Assembly (NCBI GenBank): GCA_903822375.1
Contig: CAIJOU010000242.1
Location: 1 to 9,857 of the forward strand
Direction: 5' to 3'
From: Candidatus Hydrogenedentota bacterium
Lineage (GTDB): Bacteria; Hydrogenedentota; Hydrogenedentia; Hydrogenedentales; CAITNO01
Length of the DNA stretch: 9,857 nucleotides
Shown: piece by piece, positions 1-6,542 of the stretch
Layout: each line of letters opens with the position of its first letter
How positions within the stretch are numbered: the stretch's first letter is position 1
Program-made: the position numbers and the translations under genes
The notes under the pieces: model-generated
What the model was told of the DNA's origin: nothing
What the model saw: the letters and a program-made list of their open reading frames with translations, nothing else
Database searches by the model: none

Positions 1-70
1 CGGTTTTCTTTTTCGATACAGGTGGTCCCAGACCGGGTCCGGCAATGTTTCCGCTGTGATGTCAACCCCC

Positions 71-75
71 AGGAG
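71..75 (+). promoter_or_regulatory. Ribosome-binding site of the first operon gene
   Basis: AGGAG lies 11 bases before the ATG at 87. An in-frame TGA at 57-59 and the absence of any other ATG, GTG or TTG in that frame before 87 make this the first possible start. The spacing is slightly long but usable. No convincing -35/-10 pair is visible in bases 1-70, so the operon promoter may lie outside the window. Confidence 0.6.
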
Positions 76-86
76 TACATTCTCCC

Positions 87-581
87 ATGTGTTCATCCCG
101 CGCCGACACCGCATCGGTGGTCGCCGAGATTGTGGCCCGCCACCCGGCGGGCCGAAGCAGTCTTATCCCTGTTCTCCAAGAGATTCAGGAGCGCCTCGGT
201 TACCTTTCCCCCGCAGCGCTGCAGGAAATCCAACGTCTCACGGGCATCTCGGCGAGCGAAGCCTACGGCGTGGCCACTTTCTACACGCAGTTCCGCTTCA
301 CGCCGCCCGGAAAACACAAGATTCAGGTGTGCAACGGCACCGCCTGTCATGTGCGCGAGAGCCATCGCATCGCCGATGAGTTGAGCCGCACCCTGAGCGT
401 CAATGTCGGCGAGACCACCGCCGACGGCAACTTCAGCCTCGAGCGCGTGGCGTGCCTGGGATGCTGCGCACTTTCGCCGGTGGTCGCCGTGGACGGCAAA
501 GTCTTTGCCGGCGTCACCTCCAAGAAGCTCCCCGCGATTCTGAACGAGTACAAAGGGGAAGGGATACCGGAAACACTATGA
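87..581 (+). CDS. nuoE: NuoE/HydC-like [2Fe-2S] subunit of an NAD(H)-linked bifurcating oxidoreductase
   Basis: A 164-residue protein of the complex I 24-kDa/NuoE family, typical in length. Residues 1-70 form the usual helical bundle (the LGYLSPAAL and YGVATFYTQF stretches are family hallmarks). Residues 78-150 form the thioredoxin-like domain that holds one [2Fe-2S] cluster through C82, C87, C123 and C127 (CxxxxC, then CLGCC). In the family this subunit docks on the FMN subunit and relays or stores electrons next to FMN; HydC of HydABC and StnA of Stn are the closest functional analogues. It should be cytoplasmic: no signal peptide or membrane segment is seen. Its stop codon overlaps the start of the next gene (ATGA, 578-581), which implies translational coupling. 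Assignment to a bifurcating complex rather than respiratory complex I rests on the neighbours, because no Nuo membrane genes are present. No key residue is missing. Confidence 0.94.
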   Translation: MCSSRADTASVVAEIVARHPAGRSSLIPVLQEIQERLGYLSPAALQEIQRLTGISASEAYGVATFYTQFRFTPPGKHKIQVCNGTACHVRESHRIADELSRTLSVNVGETTADGNFSLERVACLGCCALSPVVAVDGKVFAGVTSKKLPAILNEYKGEGIPETL

Positions 582-2521
582 GCCACCTTTCAGAACGTTA
601 CACCCAGGCGCAGACCGTCTGGAAGGACCTTGAGGCGAGTGACAAGCCCGTCTTCTACGTGGGCGCCGCCACCTGCGGCCGCGCCGCGGGCGCCGGTGCC
701 GTGATGGACCGTCTGCGCGGCGAAATCGCCGCGCGCGGACTGGACGCGCAGATTGTCGAGGTGGGTTGCCTGGGCCCCTGCTGCCTGGAACCACTGATGA
801 TTGTGCACAAGCCGGGTGCATCCGACATCTGCTACGGCGAGATCGGCCCCGATGAGGCCGCAGCCATTCTGGAGCGCCACGTGCTGGGCAGCGACCCCTG
901 CGCGGAATGGGCGCTGGGCTGCATGGACGGCGCGCGCATGGACGGTGTCGGTCCCTTCATGGAGCATCCCATGCTGGCCGGGCAGGTGCGCCGTGTGCTG
1001 CGCAACTGCGGCCGCATTAACCCCGAGTCACTGGACCATTATCTCGCCCAGGACGGCTACCGCGGCTTTCTGCGCGCCCTTGAACTGGGTTTCCAGGGCG
1101 TCATTGACGAGGTGAAACGGGCCGGGCTGCGCGGCCGTGGCGGCGCCGGCTTCCCCACCTGGCGCAAATGGGAGTTTGCGCGGAGTTCCGAGGGCTCGCC
1201 GAAATACCTCATCTGCAACGCCGACGAGGGTGACCCGGGCGCGTTCATGAACCGCTCGCTGCTGGAGGGCGATCCCCATTCGGTGCTGGAAGGCATGCTT
1301 ATCGCCGGCCTTGCCATGGGCGCCTCGGAAGGCTACGTCTACTGCCGCGCCGAGTATCCGCTGGCCATCCACCGGCTCGAAATTGCCATTGCACAGATGC
1401 GCGAGGCGGGCCTGCTCGGCGCGAACATCGCCGGGTCGGATTACTCCTTCGACATCCATATCAAGAAGGGTGCGGGCGCCTTCGTCTGCGGCGAGGAAAC
1501 CGCGCTTATCGCGTCCATCGAGGGCCTGCGCGGCATGCCGCGTCCCAAGCCGCCCTTCCCGGCGGTCAGCGGCCTGTGGAGCAAGCCCACGGTCATTCAG
1601 AACGTTGAGACACTGGGCAACCTGCCGCTCATTCTGCACAACGGTGCCGAATGGTACGCCAGCGTGGGCAGCGCGACGAGCAAGGGCACCAAAACCTTCG
1701 CGCTTGCCGGAAAGATCGCGCGGACCGGCCTCGTCGAGGTGCCTCTGGGCATCACGCTGCGCGAGATCGTCTTCGACATCGGCGGCGGCATAGACGGCGG
1801 ACGCGCGCTCAAGGCCGTGCAGACCGGCGGCCCTTCGGGCGGCTGCATTCCGGCGGGGCAGATGGACCTGCCCGTCGACTACGAATCGCTCACCGCGGCC
1901 GGCAGCATCATGGGTTCGGGCGGCATGATCGTGCTCGACGAGGACAGTTGCATGGTGGACATCGCGCGCTTCTTCCTGGGCTTCACCCAGCAGGAATCGT
2001 GCGGCAAATGCGTGCCCTGCCGCGTGGGCACGCGGGCCATGCTGAATACGCTCGAACGCATCGTCACCGGCCAGGGACGCGCCGAGGACCTTGCGAAACT
2101 GCACGAAATCGCTGAGACGGTAAAGCTGGGCTCTCTGTGCGGCCTGGGCCAGACCGCGCCCAATCCCGTGCTCACCACGCTCCGCTATTTCCAGAACGAG
2201 TATGAGGAACACATCAAGAACGGCCAGTGCTCGGCAATGGCCTGCCCGCAACTCGTCAGCTACGGAATCGACGCCGAGCGCTGCATCGGATGCGGCGCCT
2301 GCAGGCGCGCGTGCCCGGTCGAAGCCATCACCGGCGAGACGAAGAAACCGCACAGCATCGACAAGAATATCTGCATCCACTGCGGCGCCTGTTTGACCAC
2401 ATGTCCGGCCACCGCAGCCGCCGTGTTTCGCACCAGTGGCCAATTGACCCGCATTGAGCCTGTTCAGAAGCGCAAGCCCGCCGGCAAGAGCGACGGGCCC
2501 GGCGTTCATGGGGATAAATAA
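578..2521 (+). CDS. nuoF: NuoF/HydB-like FMN- and NADH-binding iron-sulfur subunit
   Basis: A 647-residue flavoprotein. I chose the ATG at 578 (ATGA overlap with the previous stop, purine-rich GGGGAAGGGA at 554-563); the frame is open further upstream, but that part lies inside the preceding gene. Order: thioredoxin-like domain (about 25-110; C33, C64, C68, C69), FMN/NADH Rossmann-like fold (GRGGAGFPTWRKW at 186-198, then NADEGDPGAF), SLBB domain, the NuoF [4Fe-4S] site (C475, C478, C481, C521), then a HydB-type C-terminal extension with C551/C556 and two ferredoxin clusters (C569/572/575/579 and C599/602/605/609). That extension is the mark of HydB, HndC and StnB, and is absent from respiratory NuoF. 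Expected role: oxidise or reduce NAD(H) at FMN and pass electrons to ferredoxin and to the NuoG-like partner. Oddities: the first Cys of the N-terminal cluster is Val28, and GFPTG reads GFPTW. Confidence 0.94.
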   Translation: MSHLSERYTQAQTVWKDLEASDKPVFYVGAATCGRAAGAGAVMDRLRGEIAARGLDAQIVEVGCLGPCCLEPLMIVHKPGASDICYGEIGPDEAAAILERHVLGSDPCAEWALGCMDGARMDGVGPFMEHPMLAGQVRRVLRNCGRINPESLDHYLAQDGYRGFLRALELGFQGVIDEVKRAGLRGRGGAGFPTWRKWEFARSSEGSPKYLICNADEGDPGAFMNRSLLEGDPHSVLEGMLIAGLAMGASEGYVYCRAEYPLAIHRLEIAIAQMREAGLLGANIAGSDYSFDIHIKKGAGAFVCGEETALIASIEGLRGMPRPKPPFPAVSGLWSKPTVIQNVETLGNLPLILHNGAEWYASVGSATSKGTKTFALAGKIARTGLVEVPLGITLREIVFDIGGGIDGGRALKAVQTGGPSGGCIPAGQMDLPVDYESLTAAGSIMGSGGMIVLDEDSCMVDIARFFLGFTQQESCGKCVPCRVGTRAMLNTLERIVTGQGRAEDLAKLHEIAETVKLGSLCGLGQTAPNPVLTTLRYFQNEYEEHIKNGQCSAMACPQLVSYGIDAERCIGCGACRRACPVEAITGETKKPHSIDKNICIHCGACLTTCPATAAAVFRTSGQLTRIEPVQKRKPAGKSDGPGVHGDK

Positions 2522-2524
2522 AAC

Positions 2525-5083
2525 GTGAAACTTATCATTGACGAAAAGGCGGTCGAGGCGAGCGACGGCGAGAACCTGCTTGAATGCGCGCTGCGCCACG
2601 GCATTGAAATTCCGCACCTGTGCGCCCATGAGGGGCTGTCTGCCCACGGCGGCTGCCGCATGTGCGTGGTCGAGGTGGACGGCATGCGCGGCTATCCGCC
2701 GTCCTGCGCCACCCCCGCGGCCGAGGGCATGGTTGTGCGCACGCAGACTCCCCCCCTGCGAAAGTTGCGCAAGAACATACTCGGCCTCATGATGCTGGAA
2801 CACCCCAACTCCTGCCTGGTTTGCGGCAAACGCGAGTTGTGCGAGGAATACCGCCCCACCCCGGAGAAGGCGGGCCGCACCACGGGTTGCCACACATGCA
2901 ACAACAAGTCGGGCTGTGACGTGCGGCAGCTTGCCGCCGACCTGGATCTGACCGAACTGCCCGAGGCGCCCATCTACCACAAGCGGCCGCTGGAACGCGG
3001 AACACCGTTCCTTGACCGCGACCTGAACCTGTGCATCCTTTGCGGGCGCTGCGTGCGGGTCTGCAAGGAACAGCAGGGGGCCGGGGTGATCGATTTCGTC
3101 GGCCGCGGCAGCGCGGCGCATATCGGCCAGGCTTTTGACCAAACCCTGCTTGAGGCCGGCTGCACCCTCTGCGGGTCCTGCGTGGACGTGTGCCCCACGG
3201 GCAGTCTGTCCGACCGCTATGCAAAATGGTACGGCGAGCCGGACAAGCGCGTCACCACCACCTGTGCCTTCTGCCCGGAGGCCTGTCCCCTCATTGTGGC
3301 GTCCGCGGACGGGCAGGCCATCAGCACCCGTTCGGCGAACCCTTTCATGCCGCTGTGCGTCCTCGGACGCTTCTCCGTCGCCGAGTTTGTCAACGGCGAA
3401 ACCCGTCTGGAAACGCCCCTGGTGCGCGTCGGCACGGTGCTGCGCCAGACACAATGGAAACAGGCGTTGGAACAGATGGCGGCACAGTTCGCCCTGTTCA
3501 CGGGCGACGCGTTCGCCCTGGTCTGCGACAACTCCGCAACGCTCGAAGAACGGCATGTTTTCCGGCGCTTTACCGCGGACATTATGAAGTCCACAAACTA
3601 TATCGAACTCGTTGCGGACCCGCGCGGATGGACCAATCCGGCCAAGCTGCCCCAGGGCGTGCGCGGCGTCATTAGCGTCGGCGCATTGATCACGACGGAA
3701 CAGGCTGCGGAACTTGAGGCGCTGGCCGTAGTGGACTGTTTCCCAACGACCCTGAGCGACCGGGCCGATTTCGTGCTGCCCTCCACCGTCTTCACCGAAA
3801 TGGACGGGACGATTCTGGACGGAAACGGCATCGCCCGCCCCCTGCGCGCCGCTTCTTTGCCCCGCGGCGCGGCCCAGCCCGCCTGGCAGATTATTGCCGG
3901 GCTGAGCCATGCCCTGGGTGCCGAAGGCCTGCCTTACGAGACTGTCGAGTCGGTCACCGCCGAATTGGGATTGGGCAAGATCTCGCTCTATCTCAATCGT
4001 GACGAGGCTCCTTTGCCCGCGCGCAATCCGGCGTTGCGCCATGCCTTCCATCGCAACCACCGCATTGAGGAACAGGTCAGCGGACTCCTTGAATTGCCGC
4101 CGGTGCAGGGCTGTGAACTGCCCAAGCCGGCGGAGGAGAACCAGGCCACAGCGGCGGCGTTCGACACGCCATCCCCCACGCCCACGCCGGCGAACGGAAA
4201 GTTCAAAATCGTGTCGCGCGCCGAAATTGTTCCCAACACCTTCGAAATTGTAATTGTGGCGCCTGAGGTGGCACGCAAGGCGCAGGCAGGACAGTTCTGC
4301 ATCGTGATGGCCGACGCCGTGTCCGAGCGGGTGCCCTACACGCTGAGCGACTGGGACACGGAAAAGGGCACCATCACCCTGGTGGTGCTGGAAAAGGGCC
4401 AGTCGAGCCGCAAACTCACCCTGCTTGAACCGGGCGACTGCGTCGCCCATGTCACGGGCCCGCTGGGCATTCCGCTCGACATAGAGAATTTCGGCAATGT
4501 GGTGCTCACCGGCGGCTGCTACGGCATCGGCGCCATCGTGCCCATCGCGCGGGCCATGCGCGCCGTCGGCAACCACGTCACGGTCGTGACCGAGGCGCGA
4601 AGCTGGTACCTGGCCTACTACCGCGAGAAGCTGGCGGGCATCGCGGACGAATGCGTGCCCTCAACCATCGACGGTTCCCTTGGTGAAAAGGGCCATTCCA
4701 TGGACGTGGTGGGGCAGCGTCTGGCCGCGGGAAGGAAGATCGACCTGGTCATCGCCATTGGCTGTCCCTTCATGATGATGCTTACCGCCCGCGAGACCGC
4801 GCCGTACGGCGTGAAAACACTGGCGGCGCTGAATCCGATCATGCTGGACGGCACGGGCATGTGCGGCGCGTGCCGCATCTCGGTCGGCGGCGAGACAAAG
4901 TTTGCCTGCGTCGACGGCCCCTTTTTCGACGCGCACAAGGTCGACTGGGACGAGGTGCGCGACCGGCGCACCGCCTATGCCGCCGCCGAAATTCAGAGCG
5001 TGGGGCGCACCGCCTCCGTCGCACCCATTCCGCACAAACACCACGGCAACTGCGGCTGCGTCACTGACGCGCTGAACGTGTGA
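2525..5083 (+). CDS. NuoG-like iron-sulfur chain fused to an NfnA-like FAD/[2Fe-2S] module
   Basis: An 852-residue fusion starting at GTG 2525, three bases after the previous stop, with a weak GGGG 11 bases upstream; the protein start MKLIIDEK fits the NuoG family. Order: plant-type [2Fe-2S] (C33, C44, C47, C61); NuoG His/Cys cluster region (H93, C97, C100, C106, plus a second set C122, C125, C131); two ferredoxin clusters (C170/173/176/180 and C213/216/219/223); formate-dehydrogenase-type [4Fe-4S] (C247, C250, C254, C278); a shortened molybdopterin-oxidoreductase-like domain (DRADFVLP at 412-419) to about 530. A Pro/Ala/Thr linker (533-558) leads to an NfnA/ferredoxin-NADP reductase-alpha module (559-835): FAD motif RVPYTLSD at 602-609, nucleotide loop TGGCYGIGAI from 662, and [2Fe-2S] ligands D775, C780, C783, C795. 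It ends in a His/Cys-rich tail. No hydrogenase H-cluster motifs exist. Likely role: wire the NADH module to NfnB. Confidence 0.9.
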   Translation: MKLIIDEKAVEASDGENLLECALRHGIEIPHLCAHEGLSAHGGCRMCVVEVDGMRGYPPSCATPAAEGMVVRTQTPPLRKLRKNILGLMMLEHPNSCLVCGKRELCEEYRPTPEKAGRTTGCHTCNNKSGCDVRQLAADLDLTELPEAPIYHKRPLERGTPFLDRDLNLCILCGRCVRVCKEQQGAGVIDFVGRGSAAHIGQAFDQTLLEAGCTLCGSCVDVCPTGSLSDRYAKWYGEPDKRVTTTCAFCPEACPLIVASADGQAISTRSANPFMPLCVLGRFSVAEFVNGETRLETPLVRVGTVLRQTQWKQALEQMAAQFALFTGDAFALVCDNSATLEERHVFRRFTADIMKSTNYIELVADPRGWTNPAKLPQGVRGVISVGALITTEQAAELEALAVVDCFPTTLSDRADFVLPSTVFTEMDGTILDGNGIARPLRAASLPRGAAQPAWQIIAGLSHALGAEGLPYETVESVTAELGLGKISLYLNRDEAPLPARNPALRHAFHRNHRIEEQVSGLLELPPVQGCELPKPAEENQATAAAFDTPSPTPTPANGKFKIVSRAEIVPNTFEIVIVAPEVARKAQAGQFCIVMADAVSERVPYTLSDWDTEKGTITLVVLEKGQSSRKLTLLEPGDCVAHVTGPLGIPLDIENFGNVVLTGGCYGIGAIVPIARAMRAVGNHVTVVTEARSWYLAYYREKLAGIADECVPSTIDGSLGEKGHSMDVVGQRLAAGRKIDLVIAIGCPFMMMLTARETAPYGVKTLAALNPIMLDGTGMCGACRISVGGETKFACVDGPFFDAHKVDWDEVRDRRTAYAAAEIQSVGRTASVAPIPHKHHGNCGCVTDALNV

Positions 5084-5090
5084 GGCAACC

Positions 5091-6491
5091 ATGGCTTTAG
5101 AAAAAACACCGCGACAGTCGATGCCGGAGCAGGCGCCCGAGGACCGCGCCCACAATTTCGACGAGGTCCCCTTCGGCTACCCGAATGAGGTCGCCGTGCT
5201 GGAGGCCGGACGCTGCCTGCAGTGCAAGAAGCCGCGCTGCGTCGAGGGATGCCCGGTAAACAACGACATCCCCGGATTCCTGGCGCTGGTTAAGGAAGGC
5301 AAGTTCAACGAGGCCGCGGAGAAGCTGAAGGAAACCAACGCGCTTCCCGCCGTCTGCGGACGGGTCTGCCCGCAGGAAGAGCAGTGCGAGAAACTGTGCA
5401 TTCTGGCAATCAAGGGCGAGTCGGTGGCCATCGGCCGGCTGGAGCGCTTCGTGGCGGACCATGAGCGCGAGCACGGCGAAATGCGCCTTCCCCAGTTGCC
5501 GCCCAAGACGGGCAAGAAAGTGGCCATCGTCGGCGCGGGTCCCGCGGGCCTGACCGTGGCCGGCGACCTCATCCGCATGGGCCACGACGTGACCGTGTTC
5601 GAGGCGCTCCATGAACCGGGCGGCGTGCTGACCTACGGCATCCCCGAATTTCGCCTGCCCAAGACCATTGTCAACGCCGAGGTGGCTTTCCTAGAAAGAC
5701 TGGGCGTCACCTTTGTAATGGACTATGTGGTGGGGCGCAACAGCACAGTGCCCGAGTTGATGGAGAACGAGGGTTTCAACGCCGTCTTTATCGGCAGCGG
5801 CGCGGGCCTGCCGTCCTTCATGGGCATTCCCGGAGAGAACCTCGTCGGCGTGTACAGCGCCAACGAGTATCTCACCCGCTCAAACCTGATGAAGGCGTTC
5901 CTCTTCCCCAAATATGACACCCCCCCCATCAAGCGCCACAAGGTCATCGTGGTGGGCGGCGGCAACGTGGCCATGGACTCGGCGCGCACTGCGCTGCGCC
6001 TGGGCGGCGATGTGACCGTTGTCTACCGCCGTGCCATGGAGCAGATGCCCGCCCGCAAGGAGGAGATTCACCATGCCCAGGAGGAGGGGGTGAAATTCGA
6101 CCTGTTGACCAATCCCACGCGTGTGATTGGCGACGCAAGTCACCGCGTGACCGCCATCGAATGCCTGCGCATGGGACTGGGTGAACCCGATGCGTCGGGC
6201 CGCCGCCGTCCCGTGGAAATACCGGGTTCGGAATTCCAGATTACGGCGGACACCGTCATTATCGCGATCGGCAACAAGCCCAATCCGCTCGTGCCCCAGA
6301 CCATGACCGGCCTTGAGATCTCCAAGTGGGGCACCATCGTGGTGGACGAGGCCACCATGGCCACCTCCGTCACCGGCGTTTATGCCGCGGGCGACATAGT
6401 CTCCGGCGCCGCGACAGTCATCAGCGCCATGGGCCAGGGCCGCATCGCCGCTGCGAGCATTCACAAGTACCTGACAGAGCAGACCGCCTGA
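5091..6491 (+). CDS. nfnB: NfnB/GltD-like NADPH-binding FAD subunit
   Basis: A 466-residue protein of the glutamate synthase small chain/NfnB family, full length. The ATG at 5091 is preceded by TGAGG (5081-5085), which overlaps the previous stop. N-terminal cysteines C42, C45, C50, C54 and C89, C93, C99, C103 form the family's two [4Fe-4S] sites. The FAD site is VGAGPAG (147-153) and the NADPH site is VVGGGNVAMD (287-296), followed by VYRRAMEQMPARKEE, whose arginines are typical of NADP(H) binding. In Nfn this subunit carries the bifurcating FAD and uses NADPH; in Stn the corresponding GltD-like domain is reported to have lost bifurcation. Automatic annotation would probably call it glutamate synthase small subunit, but no large glutamate synthase subunit lies here, and the NfnA module immediately upstream argues for a transhydrogenase. 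It is the last gene of the operon; a convergent gene ends 51 bases further on. Confidence 0.92.
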   Translation: MALEKTPRQSMPEQAPEDRAHNFDEVPFGYPNEVAVLEAGRCLQCKKPRCVEGCPVNNDIPGFLALVKEGKFNEAAEKLKETNALPAVCGRVCPQEEQCEKLCILAIKGESVAIGRLERFVADHEREHGEMRLPQLPPKTGKKVAIVGAGPAGLTVAGDLIRMGHDVTVFEALHEPGGVLTYGIPEFRLPKTIVNAEVAFLERLGVTFVMDYVVGRNSTVPELMENEGFNAVFIGSGAGLPSFMGIPGENLVGVYSANEYLTRSNLMKAFLFPKYDTPPIKRHKVIVVGGGNVAMDSARTALRLGGDVTVVYRRAMEQMPARKEEIHHAQEEGVKFDLLTNPTRVIGDASHRVTAIECLRMGLGEPDASGRRRPVEIPGSEFQITADTVIIAIGNKPNPLVPQTMTGLEISKWGTIVVDEATMATSVTGVYAAGDIVSGAATVISAMGQGRIAAASIHKYLTEQTA

Positions 6492-6542
6492 GTCTTTGCC
6501 GCCAAAGCCTTGACGGAACTTTCAGTCCATGTTGCCCCCGCC

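Noticed and set aside
1..59. C-terminal end of an upstream gene, or a terminator tail (the T-rich stretch at 4-13)
   Set aside because: All forward frames are open for only a few residues without any recognisable sequence, and no stem is visible within the window.
452..577. Upstream extension of the NuoF-like gene
   Set aside because: The frame is open, but it overlaps the conserved C-terminal domain of the NuoE-like gene; the extra 42 residues are Arg-rich and unlike the family, and the ATGA junction at 578 is the natural start.
1028..4576. Very long open frame (about 1180 codons) on the minus strand
   Set aside because: It lies opposite the NuoF-like and NuoG-NfnA genes, whose cluster motifs are unmistakable. 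Its product is rich in Arg, Ala, Gly and His with no recognisable domain, as expected from GC-rich codon-position bias.
2525..5083. [FeFe] hydrogenase catalytic subunit (HydA)
   Set aside because: The N-terminal cluster order is like HydA, but none of the three H-cluster cysteine motifs is present; the position is taken by a molybdopterin-like remnant and NfnA.
5091..6491. Assimilatory glutamate synthase small subunit (GltD)
   Set aside because: The fold is the same, but no large subunit is present and an NfnA module lies directly upstream in the same operon.
6494..6507. Possible terminator hairpin CTTTG-CCGC-CAAAG between the convergent genes
   Set aside because: The stem is only 5 bp and no T-tract follows on either strand; it may be chance.
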